Part shown: positions 25,627-33,002 of the stretch, in pieces
How the letters are laid out: every line of letters begins with the position of its first letter
Numbering within the stretch: the stretch's first letter is position 1
From: a virus
Direction: 5' to 3' (one strand)
DNA length: 60,979 nt
Virus record (IMG/VR): IMGVR_UViG_3300042521_003026
Span: 1 to 60,979 of that record
Made by a program: the position numbers and the translations under genes
Notes under the pieces: generated by a model
Told to the model about the DNA's origin: nothing
Database searches by the model: none
What the model saw: only the letters and a program-made list of their open reading frames with translations

Positions 25627-25860
25627 TTATTCATAAAGTTTTAGATCACGGCTATTCAAAAATTCATTCAATAATTGTCTAGCCTCGAACCAAATTTCAT
25701 CTTCCGCTATTACTCTAGGTTCTGCAATGTATTTGTGATTCGCACGAAGTTTCTGATCAAGGTCCCATATCGCATCCTTCCATTTCTGTACGTTCGCCAG
25801 GTCTCTGGCAAACTGGTTAAACTCATTCTCATCCTCGAATGTTCGTGTAAATGTTATCAT
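25627..25860 (-). CDS. Hypothetical protein, 77 aa
   Basis: Starts MITFTRTFEDENEFNQFARD; helical, with several Trp residues. Weak ribosome site (GGTGATGCT). Part of the 26.4-25.1 kb unit. Unrecognised. Confidence 0.6.
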   Translation of the reverse strand: MITFTRTFEDENEFNQFARDLANVQKWKDAIWDLDQKLRANHKYIAEPRVIAEDEIWFEARQLLNEFLNSRDLKLYE

Positions 25861-25870
25861 AGCATCACCA

Positions 25871-26146
25871 TTAAAAAGGATTGTTTTCTAGTCTAAACGA
25901 TCCATTACCTTCTGTCAATACTTTTGACACAATTGCCAAAAATTTATCGTGGTCAATCTTTCTAAGAGTTAGTCCATGCTTTTTTGCGTATTTGTTGATA
26001 TGTTTTGAAGTAGTTGTACTGTAAAACTGTTCACTAGCAACGGCGCCCTGGCCAGCTTCATATACAACCACTGGTGTCTTGTAGGAAAATAGTATTGAAG
26101 CTGCACCAAAATTGAAAACTAGTTCAGTTGCGTTTGCCTTGCTCAT
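25871..26146 (-). CDS. Hypothetical protein, 91 aa
   Basis: The start at 26146 (MSKANATELVFNFGAASI) fits the AAGGAGAATGATT site. Alpha/beta, with IDHDKFLAIVSKVL near the end. Unrecognised. Confidence 0.6.
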   Translation of the reverse strand: MSKANATELVFNFGAASILFSYKTPVVVYEAGQGAVASEQFYSTTTSKHINKYAKKHGLTLRKIDHDKFLAIVSKVLTEGNGSFRLENNPF

Positions 26147-26178
26147 AATCATTCTCCTTATATCAATCACTATCTCTA

Positions 26179-26352
26179 TTATCTGTCTTTCAGTCTTTTA
26201 AACACATCGGCAGTAGCATCGAGAGTCTGAGAAAGAAACTCAAAGCACAATTCTTTGAATTCTTCCATTTCTATGTCGGTGTTTCGGCCTTCGGAAACGT
26301 TAGCGAAAAGAGTCCAGTAACGAGAAACCTTTTCTTTATCGAATCTTTCCAT
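26179..26352 (-). CDS. Small hypothetical protein, 57 aa
   Basis: From the ATG at 26352 (MERFDKEKVSRYWTLFANVS) with GGAGATGAT upstream and an early promoter cassette before it. Helical, acidic centre, basic end. The first residues resemble those of the gene starting at 29425 (MEKFDREWWQNF), so the two may be distant relatives. Confidence 0.6.
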   Translation of the reverse strand: MERFDKEKVSRYWTLFANVSEGRNTDIEMEEFKELCFEFLSQTLDATADVFKRLKDR

Positions 26353-26387
26353 ATCATCTCCATCACTTGATCACTATCTCTATTATT

Positions 26388-26416
26388 AGTATCTCAAATT
26401 TGGTGGCTTGTGTCAA
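26388..26416 (-). promoter_or_regulatory. Early promoter cassette, copy 4
   Basis: TTGACA-17-GATACT on the minus strand, 35 bases before the ATG at 26352. Confidence 0.85.
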
Positions 26417-26470
26417 TACTTTTGGCGAAAATAATCAAAATATTTTCGCCAATTAAATCAATCACTTAGA

Positions 26471-26815
26471 TTAATCTGCTAGTGAATCGAGAAATTCATC
26501 CTCATACCCTAAAAGTACGTAATCTCCATGCTCCCATAGTGCTATGAAATCAAAGGGCATTAGTGCATCATTAATAAGGCCGTCCAGTTCTTCAATCATT
26601 TCATCAAATAGTATTAGATCATCTTCATCATATTCATCAAGTTCCTGTAATAGTGAAACCGTAGGAATGAATAACTCTTCAGCAAGTTCAACCATTTTCA
26701 ATATAGTTTGCTTTGGTGTTCGTGGTATAGCACCATCGATCCAACAACCTTGAAGATTAATCAATTTTTGTGATATTTCACGGGCCGCCGGTGTTTCAAA
26801 CGATTCTAGTGCCAT
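26471..26815 (-). CDS. Hypothetical protein, paralog of the 33 kb gene, 114 aa
   Basis: The start at 26815 (MALESFETPAAREIS) is fixed by AAAGGAG upstream. GCWIDG near residue 25 and MIEELDGLINDAL..FDFIALWEHGDYV near the C-terminus match GRWIDN and the equivalent LINEKIRPNGLVALWEDGYY of the 33003-33341 gene. Two early paralogs of unknown function. Rich in acidic residues. Confidence 0.65.
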   Translation of the reverse strand: MALESFETPAAREISQKLINLQGCWIDGAIPRTPKQTILKMVELAEELFIPTVSLLQELDEYDEDDLILFDEMIEELDGLINDALMPFDFIALWEHGDYVLLGYEDEFLDSLAD

Positions 26816-26825
26816 ATAGTCTCCT

Positions 26826-27371
26826 TTATATGTTAAACCACTCTGGTTTATGTTCAGGTATTCTCCATGTAGCAAATCTTGCTTTATCGTGTATGTAATA
26901 GGTACGATATGCATCAACGGCACTGATAGGGCTTTTGTATGCATCAGGCATTGCTTGAGCAAATGTCGTTAAACCTTTACTCTGTAAGGCCGCCGGCGGT
27001 TCTCTTAATATGTTCATCAGTTCATCATTTCGTTCACATGCATGAATTTTACCATATCTCCGTGTATACTCTTTGCACATTTCTACAAAATGACGAAACA
27101 ACCATTCATAATTTTCGGTTGTTTCTCTTGCCCATATTGTACAAGGATGGTTTATATGCGTGATCTTGTATAGTATGGATTCTTTGTATGGTGAATGGTG
27201 TTTGTATCGCTTCTTCTTGCTACCTTTTGCCGGTGGCAGTTCTTCACCATCAATTATATGGTGTGTGGTGGACAACAATTGGGCCGATTCCAGAATCATC
27301 TTGACCACATGTTTATCACACAATGATCGTGCGGCCAGTTCCGGATTCTCATCAACCACGAATATATTCAT
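26826..27371 (-). CDS. Conserved phage protein of unknown function, 181 aa
   Basis: Starts MNIFVVDENPELAARSLC, then DKHVVKMILESAQLL. This opening is widespread in phage genomes, but I know of no proven function. A basic loop (KGSKKKRYKHH) and a block HPCTIWARETTENYEWL follow. The start is only 16 bases after the 3' end of the tRNA-Asn gene, with no good Shine-Dalgarno, so it is probably cut out of a transcript shared with the tRNA. Confidence 0.75.
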   Translation of the reverse strand: MNIFVVDENPELAARSLCDKHVVKMILESAQLLSTTHHIIDGEELPPAKGSKKKRYKHHSPYKESILYKITHINHPCTIWARETTENYEWLFRHFVEMCKEYTRRYGKIHACERNDELMNILREPPAALQSKGLTTFAQAMPDAYKSPISAVDAYRTYYIHDKARFATWRIPEHKPEWFNI

Positions 27372-27387
27372 AGAATCACATAATAAA

Positions 27388-27462
27388 TGGCTGGCGAGGT
27401 TGGGATCGAACCAACGACGAGCTGATTAACAGTCAGCCATTCTACCACTGAATTACTCGCCA
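27388..27462 (-). tRNA. tRNA-Asn (anticodon GTT)
   Basis: 75 bases including encoded CCA. Acceptor stem TGGCGAG/CTCGCCA, anticodon loop CTGTTAA (GTT), T arm GTTGG-TTCGATC-CCAAC. It begins with T rather than the usual G. Confidence 0.93.
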
Positions 27463-27504
27463 ATACTCCTTTATATTAACATACAGAAAGATCTTGGTCA
27501 ATAC

Positions 27505-27738
27505 TTAAAACACATTACTAAACAGTCCATGCGCCTTTTCTTGGTGTTCTATTCTAGAGAATTGTAACAGTTCAAAGTTAGTAAGATTACCATATCCATG
27601 ATGGAATATGCTATCAAGTGCATCAGGATTCTTAGCTAGGGCCTTAATCAAGGCCTTGTATGCTGTCATCGAATTACGAAAACTTTTAGGAAAACTATTT
27701 TTGAATCGTAGGGTCACTCTTGTTGATTTAGTTGCCAT
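27505..27738 (-). CDS. Hypothetical basic protein, 77 aa
   Basis: Starts MATKSTRVTLRFKNSFPKSF with AAAGGAAAC upstream; basic N-terminal half, helical middle (MTAYKALIKALAKNPDAL). Unrecognised. Confidence 0.6.
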   Translation of the reverse strand: MATKSTRVTLRFKNSFPKSFRNSMTAYKALIKALAKNPDALDSIFHHGYGNLTNFELLQFSRIEHQEKAHGLFSNVF

Positions 27739-27749
27739 GTTTGTTTCCT

Positions 27750-28019
27750 TTATTGTAAGAATGATTGAACAATCTTTACAAGGCCAACGGAATAGTTAGC
27801 ATCATCAGAAAACTCATCGGCATATTCTTCGGCGGCATCAAGGTCACTGAATTGTATTATATTATCTTCACGCACACACCATATTTTATCATTCACTATG
27901 GCCACTTTGTATAAATGCTTGCTCACTTCAGAGGCCACAAGTGAAAAATCTTTTGCTTCCGTTAAATTAAAGAATTCGATGATGTTTGATTCTCTTACGC
28001 ACCACACTTCTGTTTTCAT
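27750..28019 (-). CDS. Hypothetical protein with an internal duplication, 89 aa
   Basis: VWCVRESNIIEFFNLTEAKDF (residues 5-25) and IWCVREDNIIQFSDLDAAEEY (residues 46-66) are clear copies of one unit, so the protein is a tandem repeat. GGAGG lies seven bases upstream of the ATG. Function unknown. Confidence 0.65.
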   Translation of the reverse strand: MKTEVWCVRESNIIEFFNLTEAKDFSLVASEVSKHLYKVAIVNDKIWCVREDNIIQFSDLDAAEEYADEFSDDANYSVGLVKIVQSFLQ

Positions 28020-28086
28020 ATCGCCTCCGTATTAATCACTCTCTATAATATTATAATGACACAATTGGATAACTGGCGCAACCATT

Positions 28087-28133
28087 TTTATTGTGGTGGG
28101 GCCACAAAATATTATGGTGAGGGCCACAATAAA
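28087..28133. repeat. Inverted repeat in non-coding gap
   Basis: TTTATTGTGG and CCACAATAAA form a 10-bp outer stem, and the left arm can pair alternatively with an inner CCACAA at 28102-28107. It lies between the genes at 28019 and 28311 and could be a terminator or an RNA structure. No long T-run follows on either strand. Confidence 0.5.
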
Positions 28134-28215
28134 AGTACTTGACAATCAAAATTTTTTATGTACGAAGGCCTTGCGGAAAAATTTCTTGACAGCTTAGTGG
28201 ATGACCACGGCACAC

Positions 28216-28299
28216 CACAACAATACAATGGCACACCACAATCACCACAACAATACAATGGCACACCACAATCACCACAACAATACAATGGCACACCAC
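28216..28299. repeat. Tandem 30-base direct repeat, about 2.8 copies
   Basis: Units start at 28216, 28246 and 28276; the shared core is CACAACAATACAATGG followed by CACACCACAATCAC. No stops are present on either strand in one frame each. The 28020-28310 gap otherwise holds only the inverted repeat at 28087 and a TTGACA (plus strand, 28139) with no matching -10. Confidence 0.85.
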
Positions 28300-28310
28300 T
28301 ATACTATTCT

Positions 28311-28673
28311 CTATTCACCTCTACTATAAATCTCCCATACATCGGACAGTGATACATGGAGATTATTTCTAATGCCATTTGGTATAGGTTCCCAGTATTG
28401 TTCATCATCAGGGAATACACATACAAAACTCTTTACTATCTCACTCATCAATTCGGCATCTTGTTTGCGATCATTTGTCTTTAGCTGGTTGAAGAAGAAT
28501 TGTACTAATCTGTCTATTAGATTGGCCGATGGAATTACATCAGGATGGTTTACTAGTCTTGATAATGCGTTCTTGTCACATCCACTCTTTTCTGATATTT
28601 CCTTTAGTGTAATTTTTCGTTTTTCTTTTTGTTCTAGTCTCTGTGTCATTTTTGCAAGGTCAAAACGTATCAT
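28311..28673 (-). CDS. Putative HTH regulator A
   Basis: 120 residues. Residues 20-45 (ITLKEISEKSGCDKNALSRL) look like the helix-turn-helix of Cro/C1-type repressors, then VNHPDVIPSANLIDRLVQFF. The C-terminal half is a conserved domain. It is clearly a paralog of the gene at 32613-32981 over its full length. AGGAGA ribosome site. It probably binds DNA, perhaps the repeated promoters (inference). Confidence 0.7.
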   Translation of the reverse strand: MIRFDLAKMTQRLEQKEKRKITLKEISEKSGCDKNALSRLVNHPDVIPSANLIDRLVQFFFNQLKTNDRKQDAELMSEIVKSFVCVFPDDEQYWEPIPNGIRNNLHVSLSDVWEIYSRGE

Positions 28674-28709
28674 GGCAATCTCTCCTATGAATGGTTTTTT
28701 GGCTTTCTA

Positions 28710-28943
28710 TTATTCTTTATAATCTGAACAATCTTCACCACAACCGGCGCAAAATAGACTCTCTGGATCAATCTCTGCACCACTTATCAGAAACAGTCTA
28801 TTTCCAAAATCGGCGTTTCTTGTCGCACACTTCTCGCAATACGCATCTCCTATCATTTCATCACACAATATGATGGAGTATGAAAACTGTTTGTCTTGCA
28901 GGATGGTTTTATATTCTGCTTTGCCTGTAATGAAGTGGTGCAT
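28710..28943 (-). CDS. Zinc-ribbon-like protein, 77 aa
   Basis: Start chosen at 28943 (MHHFITGKAEYKT), seven bases after AAGGAG; an ATG at 28949 is also in frame. Two CxxC pairs, CEKC and CAGC, about 25 residues apart, suggest one zinc site. Unrecognised otherwise. Confidence 0.6.
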   Translation of the reverse strand: MHHFITGKAEYKTILQDKQFSYSIILCDEMIGDAYCEKCATRNADFGNRLFLISGAEIDPESLFCAGCGEDCSDYKE

Positions 28944-28979
28944 CGTCATTCTCCTTGGTTGATCACTATCTCTATTATT

Positions 28980-29008
28980 AGTATCTCAAATTGGCAACAC
29001 TCGATCAA
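28980..29008 (-). promoter_or_regulatory. Early promoter cassette, copy 5
   Basis: TTGATC-17-GATACT on the minus strand, 36 bases before the ATG at 28943. Its -35 is the weaker TTGATC. Confidence 0.75.
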
Positions 29009-29016
29009 GTATTTTA

Positions 29017-29229
29017 TTAAGATGATCCATATTTTTTGTTGATCGGCGTTCCACTATGCTCATAATGTTTCAATTCATTCAATAACTCTGTTACAGCATT
29101 GGTTACTTTAAAACAGGCAATTCTTAATCTATCTTTTTGGTAGCATTCACCAAAACGATCTATTTCTTTTCTTATTGTAGATTGAGTTTGTTGAAGAGAT
29201 TCTAATAATTCTTTTTGGAATTCGCTCAT
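29017..29229 (-). CDS. Hypothetical helical protein, 70 aa
   Basis: Start at 29229 (MSEFQKELLESLQQTQST) with AAGGAAAAT upstream. Helical, with a possible coiled coil. It begins one base after the previous stop and is co-transcribed with it. Unrecognised. Confidence 0.6.
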   Translation of the reverse strand: MSEFQKELLESLQQTQSTIRKEIDRFGECYQKDRLRIACFKVTNAVTELLNELKHYEHSGTPINKKYGSS

Positions 29230-29230
29230 T

Positions 29231-29425
29231 TTATTTTCCTTCATTCAATTTTTGTGCTGTTATTGTCCAAGATATGGTTGAGATAACATCACCTATTTTC
29301 AGCTTAGTTTCTAGATCATCCACTTTACTCATAATGTCCACTAGATCGATGAATGAATATTCTAGTTGCTTTGAGATGCTTTTTTCTGAGAAGTTCTGCC
29401 ACCATTCTCTATCAAATTTTTCCAT
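29231..29425 (-). CDS. Hypothetical helical protein, 64 aa
   Basis: Starts MEKFDREWWQNFSEKSIS with AAGGAG upstream; helical and acidic. Its first residues resemble the gene starting at 26352. Driven by promoter cassette copy 6. Confidence 0.6.
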   Translation of the reverse strand: MEKFDREWWQNFSEKSISKQLEYSFIDLVDIMSKVDDLETKLKIGDVISTISWTITAQKLNEGK

Positions 29426-29474
29426 TTCATTCTCCTTGATTGATCACTCTCTCTATTCGAGTTTCTCTACTATT

Positions 29475-29503
29475 AGTATCTCAAATTTGGCATACGGTGT
29501 CAA
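29475..29503 (-). promoter_or_regulatory. Early promoter cassette, copy 6
   Basis: TTGACA-17-GATACT on the minus strand, 49 bases before the ATG at 29425; an extra stretch of 14 bases separates the -10 from the gene compared with other copies. Confidence 0.85.
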
Positions 29504-29565
29504 TAGCTTTGTGGATTATTTTTATTTTTTGTTGGTGTAGTGATATGAGGAATTTTGATTCAAAA

Positions 29566-29624
29566 CGTCATTTTTGACGCTATTTTGGACTAAGTGGTTG
29601 ATTTTACTAGAATCGACCACTTAG
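29566..29624 (-). terminator. Two consecutive hairpins ending the 30.7-29.6 kb unit
   Basis: The first stem met by minus-strand transcription is CTAAGTGGT.GATT / AATC.ACCACTTAG (29590-29624, one T-G wobble). The second is CGTCA-AAAAA-TGACG followed by TTTTG (29566-29579). Both follow the gene at 29648. Confidence 0.7.
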
Positions 29625-29647
29625 CTAAGTTATTGATTTTACTAGTG

Positions 29648-30055
29648 TTAGGGATTTAGTAGGGGCTTTGTGACAGTCTCATAAACATCGGTTACGAACC
29701 ACTTTCCAGTAAGATCCATCAGGTAAACATACTCTTGACCCGATCCTACCGCATCATGCAAGAACGATTCAAGGGTAGAGACCTTGGCCTCGGTCTCGGT
29801 GTCGCTTCTATCTCTTCCGTATGCTATGCACACACCATCTTGTGGTACTGAAAAGTTATGCTGACCTGTGGGATGCATTTCATCGGCAAGTACGGAAAGA
29901 TCGCCCAGCTCCATCAATTCAAGTACTCGTTCTCTTGTATTGTATGATCTTAATAGCGTATCGCCCACACCTTCCGGATAACCGTCCCAGTGACAGTAAA
30001 TATGCTTTACGCTTTGATCGTTCAATTGAATTGCTATAGTTGATCTAGTTGACAT
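29648..30055 (-). CDS. Conserved phage protein of unknown function, 135 aa
   Basis: Starts MSTRSTIAIQLNDQSVK and continues HIYCHWDGYPEGVGDTLL, an opening I recognise from many phage and some bacterial genomes without assigned function. AAGGAG ribosome site. Soluble, alpha/beta. Confidence 0.75.
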   Translation of the reverse strand: MSTRSTIAIQLNDQSVKHIYCHWDGYPEGVGDTLLRSYNTRERVLELMELGDLSVLADEMHPTGQHNFSVPQDGVCIAYGRDRSDTETEAKVSTLESFLHDAVGSGQEYVYLMDLTGKWFVTDVYETVTKPLLNP

Positions 30056-30057
30056 GA

Positions 30058-30303
30058 TTACTCCTTAATTGTTTCAAGTATGGTCACAATATTTTGTGCG
30101 GTACTTTGTGCATCGGATACTTGATCCTTAACGTTATTCACTGCCCTATTAAGGCGGCTGTATATGCTACAATTAGCAAGACACGGCACAAATTTCCAAT
30201 CTCTGATATCATTATCTTTGAAAAATTGGAGAATGTCTTCAAGCTCCTTTACAATCGTTTGGACTGCCTCTATTGCTTCTTGTTTATTGTTCACTTTTGT
30301 CAT
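30058..30303 (-). CDS. Hypothetical helical protein, 81 aa
   Basis: Starts MTKVNNKQEAIEAVQTIV with AGGAGAATGA upstream; helical, with a charged end (QSTAQNIVTILETIKE). Two bases from the next gene. Unrecognised. Confidence 0.6.
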   Translation of the reverse strand: MTKVNNKQEAIEAVQTIVKELEDILQFFKDNDIRDWKFVPCLANCSIYSRLNRAVNNVKDQVSDAQSTAQNIVTILETIKE

Positions 30304-30327
30304 TTCATTCTCCTATTTGATAAGTTA

Positions 30328-30672
30328 TCAATCATCGGCACCATCATAGTATGCTGGTAATCCTAATGCTTGAATTTTTTCCGCAATTGCTTTGGCCTGT
30401 GCTAGTGCTCTACCATCAGAGTTATCATAACCAACGTAAATGGCTCTATCACCAGCACCGTATGCTTTTCCTATGTATCTTAATCCTGCCCTTTCGGCGC
30501 CTTGCTTATATGCATTCAATACCTTTGTTGGTACTTTTGTTAAACACACATAAGCTCTACCGCAACCAAAACCACGACCACCTGATCTTACCTGTAATCC
30601 TTCTAGAATTGCTTTAGTGATACTTTCCGATAACTGTTTTACTTGTGATTTATCGAGATTGTCTAGGTTCAT
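30328..30672 (-). CDS. Hypothetical protein with Gly-rich centre, 114 aa
   Basis: Starts MNLDNLDKSQVKQLSES; a Gly-rich stretch (RSGGRGFGCGRAYVCL) then GKAYGAGDRAIYVGYDNSDG and an Ala-rich helix. Similar proteins occur in phage early regions, function unknown. First gene after promoter copy 7. Confidence 0.65.
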   Translation of the reverse strand: MNLDNLDKSQVKQLSESITKAILEGLQVRSGGRGFGCGRAYVCLTKVPTKVLNAYKQGAERAGLRYIGKAYGAGDRAIYVGYDNSDGRALAQAKAIAEKIQALGLPAYYDGADD

Positions 30673-30707
30673 ATCGTCTCCATTATTTGATTACTATCTC
30701 TATTATT

Positions 30708-30736
30708 AGTATCTCAAATTTGGCATACGGTGTCAA
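30708..30736 (-). promoter_or_regulatory. Early promoter cassette, copy 7
   Basis: TTGACA-17-GATACT on the minus strand, 35 bases before the ATG at 30672. Flanks nearly identical to copies 2 and 6. Confidence 0.88.
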
Positions 30737-30757
30737 TAGTTTTGTGGATTATTTTTA

Positions 30758-31027
30758 TTAAAATAAGGTCATTTCAATTTTTTCATCATCGAATGTTTTC
30801 AACCACTTATCTACGGAATCAATATAATGAGTCCTAAAATTCAATAACTCACCCGCCACTATTTCATTCTCAAATAATTGTATGATCTTGAATTGATCTT
30901 GCCTCTTATCATCGCCCCAATATACACACTCGGCGATCAAAACGTGTTTTCCGTCATTGCTTTTCCACTTGTACGTATCGAGAACGGATTTACACTTGCT
31001 ATGAATTAGGTTGGAAAATAGTTTCAT
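30758..31027 (-). CDS. Hypothetical protein, 89 aa
   Basis: Start at 31027 (MKLFSNLIHSKCKSVLDT) because AGGGAG lies seven bases before it; an ATG at 31033 overlaps the upstream stop. Contains LIAECVYWGDDKRQDQFKII. Unrecognised. Confidence 0.6.
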   Translation of the reverse strand: MKLFSNLIHSKCKSVLDTYKWKSNDGKHVLIAECVYWGDDKRQDQFKIIQLFENEIVAGELLNFRTHYIDSVDKWLKTFDDEKIEMTLF

Positions 31028-31029
31028 AA

Positions 31030-31260
31030 TCATTCTCCCTTAATATCTTTAGGAATGGTAATACCACCAGCTTGCTTCAATTGTAACACTGATTTACACA
31101 AATTTTCATAAGCTACCCACATTGTATCCAATACTCTGTGGTTACTTGGATCAGTCTCATATAGTCTATGAATATTAAACAAAACCGTTTCTTGTAATTC
31201 CTCTAGTGTGTTTATCATATCTCTCTCACTAGAATATGGTATTAAAAGGTCTTCATACAT
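31030..31260 (-). CDS. Hypothetical helical protein, 76 aa
   Basis: Starts MYEDLLIPYSSERDMINT; helical, with a charged C-terminal end (KQAGGITIPKDIKGE). Follows the 31271 gene closely. Unrecognised. Confidence 0.6.
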   Translation of the reverse strand: MYEDLLIPYSSERDMINTLEELQETVLFNIHRLYETDPSNHRVLDTMWVAYENLCKSVLQLKQAGGITIPKDIKGE

Positions 31261-31270
31261 AGTGAATCCA

Positions 31271-31483
31271 TTATTTCACGTTTGAATAACCAAAACTCTT
31301 GTTCACATTTTTTACTGTATAAAACAATCTTGCCAGCTTGATTCTTTCATCGAGGCCTTTTCGGTCTTCACTGTAATCATATTCATCTATAGCATTAAGA
31401 AAGTTTCTTTTGCTTATCTTTTTATCGAATTCTATTTGAAATCTTTCGCCTTTATGGTTTTCACACTGTAAGAATCTTTTCAT
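31271..31483 (-). CDS. Hypothetical basic protein, 70 aa
   Basis: Starts MKRFLQCENHKGERFQIEF with GGAGACGAT upstream; basic, ending KSFGYSNVK. First gene after promoter copy 8. Unrecognised. Confidence 0.6.
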   Translation of the reverse strand: MKRFLQCENHKGERFQIEFDKKISKRNFLNAIDEYDYSEDRKGLDERIKLARLFYTVKNVNKSFGYSNVK

Positions 31484-31518
31484 ATCGTCTCCATTATTTG
31501 ATTACTATCTCTATTATT

Positions 31519-31547
31519 AGTATCTCAAATTTGGCATACGGTGTCAA
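31519..31547 (-). promoter_or_regulatory. Early promoter cassette, copy 8
   Basis: TTGACA-17-GATACT on the minus strand, 35 bases before the ATG at 31483. The flank upstream of the -35 (TTGGCGAATAAAAAAGCC on the minus strand) is shared with copy 9. Confidence 0.88.
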
Positions 31548-31594
31548 TACCTTTTTGGCTTTTTTATTCGCCAATCATATCAACTACTTGTAGT

Positions 31595-31828
31595 TCATGA
31601 TGATTCGCCCAAAAACACCACTTTCTTACCAAAGTACGGATGGGTTTTCTTCAACAAAGGATTGGTAGTATAATCAACAAATTCAACGCCATCCTTACCT
31701 TCAAACGATTGGTGTTTGATACACTCTACAGTATCGTCCATGAGATAGATCGGATCGTTCACACCAACATAAACTTCGGCATCTTGTGGAAATTGCTTTA
31801 AGAAGTCAATAAATTCTGCTACGTTCAT
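31595..31828 (-). CDS. Hypothetical protein, 77 aa
   Basis: Starts MNVAEFIDFLKQFPQDAEVY with AAAGGAAA upstream. The pattern FLKQFPQDAEVYVGVNDPIY is common in small phage proteins that predict an alpha/beta fold. Single-gene unit between copies 8 and 9. Function unknown. Confidence 0.65.
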   Translation of the reverse strand: MNVAEFIDFLKQFPQDAEVYVGVNDPIYLMDDTVECIKHQSFEGKDGVEFVDYTTNPLLKKTHPYFGKKVVFLGESS

Positions 31829-31861
31829 ATTTTCCTTTATTTGATTACTATCTCTATTATT

Positions 31862-31890
31862 AGTATCTCAAATTTGGCCTCCTATGTCAA
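31862..31890 (-). promoter_or_regulatory. Early promoter cassette, copy 9
   Basis: TTGACA-17-GATACT on the minus strand, 33 bases before the ATG at 31828. Spacer differs (CCTCCT in place of CATACG on the plus strand). Confidence 0.85.
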
Positions 31891-31923
31891 TACCTTTTTT
31901 GGCTTTTTTATTCGCCAATCATA

Positions 31924-32226
31924 TCAATCACTTAACCATTCGGACTGATAGCGATCAAAATCTTTTCTAAAGGTTGTTAATGCATCATCTACGGTTGCAT
32001 AGTAGTATCGGGTTATATGCTCATTATCCAGTTTCAAGCACAATCCAAGCCAGAGCCTTACAGAAATTCCATCTTCCGTGTCTATATTCAGTGTGTTCAA
32101 ATCAACTTCCGTTATGTTATAGTTTTCTTTTTCATTCAATTTAATCAATTCAATCAAATCATTCTCATCAACATAAAATTGACGATTCGATCCTGGTGTT
32201 GTTTTCTTTACATAAAAATATTTCAT
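31924..32226 (-). CDS. Hypothetical protein, 100 aa
   Basis: Starts MKYFYVKKTTPGSNRQFY with AAGGGAGAAG upstream. Alpha/beta with VRLWLGLCLKLDNEHITRYY. Follows the gene at 32259 in one unit. Unrecognised. Confidence 0.62.
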   Translation of the reverse strand: MKYFYVKKTTPGSNRQFYVDENDLIELIKLNEKENYNITEVDLNTLNIDTEDGISVRLWLGLCLKLDNEHITRYYYATVDDALTTFRKDFDRYQSEWLSD

Positions 32227-32258
32227 GGTGCTTCTCCCTTAATCACTACAACCACAAA

Positions 32259-32516
32259 TCAATCTTTAAATGTTTTCGGTATATGAGTTATCACTTTTTG
32301 CCCATTCTTCAGTATAGCATCGAATTGTTTAGCATATCGAAACAATGGCTTCCAGCTTTCAAGATCTTCATTGTTGCGAAATATTGTATGAAGTTTCTTA
32401 TTACTTTCAATCTGAAAAATGTCACCGAATTCACCGAATGACTGTCTAGTGGTTTTTATATTGAATCCAAGTGCCTTTATCTCTTTTCTGAATTGTGCAA
32501 GCTCAATCGTGTTCAT
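32259..32516 (-). CDS. Hypothetical protein, 85 aa
   Basis: Starts MNTIELAQFRKEIKALGF with AAAGGAAAT upstream. Strand-helix pattern (TTRQSFGEFGDIFQIESNKK) seen in several phage early genes, function unknown. Confidence 0.62.
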   Translation of the reverse strand: MNTIELAQFRKEIKALGFNIKTTRQSFGEFGDIFQIESNKKLHTIFRNNEDLESWKPLFRYAKQFDAILKNGQKVITHIPKTFKD

Positions 32517-32552
32517 GATGATTTCCTTTATTTGATCACTATCTCTATTATT

Positions 32553-32581
32553 AGTATCTCAAATTTGGCACTCCGTGTCAA
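32553..32581 (-). promoter_or_regulatory. Early promoter cassette, copy 10
   Basis: TTGACA-17-GATACT on the minus strand, 36 bases before the ATG at 32516. Confidence 0.87.
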
Positions 32582-32612
32582 TAGTTTTTTGGCTTTTTAT
32601 TCATCAATCATA

Positions 32613-32981
32613 TCAACTACTTGCTTGATTATTGTAAATGTCCCACACATCATCTAACGAAACACTAGGGTTATCTTGAATACCTTTAGGAATTTGTTTC
32701 CAATACTTTTGATCATCGGGAAATATTGATACAAAATTGTGGATGATTTCTTTGATCAATGCTTCATGCTTTGTTTGATCATCATCTTTTAGTTCGTTGA
32801 ACAAGAATTGAACCATCTTATCGATCACTGTTGCTGAGGGTATGACATCTGGTGCGCTTCTCATTCTGGAAAGCACATTTCTATCACAACCACTTCTTTC
32901 AGATAATTCTTTTAGTGTGGGACGGCGACCCTCTCTTTCTTCTAGCAATTTTAACACGTATCCAAGATTGAATCGTATCAT
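32613..32981 (-). CDS. Putative HTH regulator B (paralog of 28311-28673)
   Basis: 122 residues from the ATG at 32981; a GTG at 32987 is also open. PTLKELSERSGCDRNVLSRM is the helix-turn-helix, and DVIPSATVIDKMVQFLFNEL and IFPDDQKYWKQIPKGI align with paralog A. Over the whole length roughly half the residues match by eye. Probably a second DNA-binding regulator of the early region. Confidence 0.7.
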   Translation of the reverse strand: MIRFNLGYVLKLLEEREGRRPTLKELSERSGCDRNVLSRMRSAPDVIPSATVIDKMVQFLFNELKDDDQTKHEALIKEIIHNFVSIFPDDQKYWKQIPKGIQDNPSVSLDDVWDIYNNQASS

Positions 32982-33002
32982 AGTCACACCATAACATAAA
33001 AA

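Noticed and set aside
26161-26190. Further cassette-like TATCTCTATTAT block
   Set aside because: Only the transcribed start resembles the cassette. No -10 or -35 at the right distance. Probably a decayed copy.
28216-28299. Possible CRISPR array
   Set aside because: Direct repeats are adjacent without unique spacers and have no cas genes nearby.
28158-28352. Plus-strand 64-residue frame through the tandem repeat
   Set aside because: No ribosome site or matching -10 box, and its end lies antisense to a firm HTH gene. Reading through a repeat without stops is expected by chance. Kept only as part of the repeat finding.
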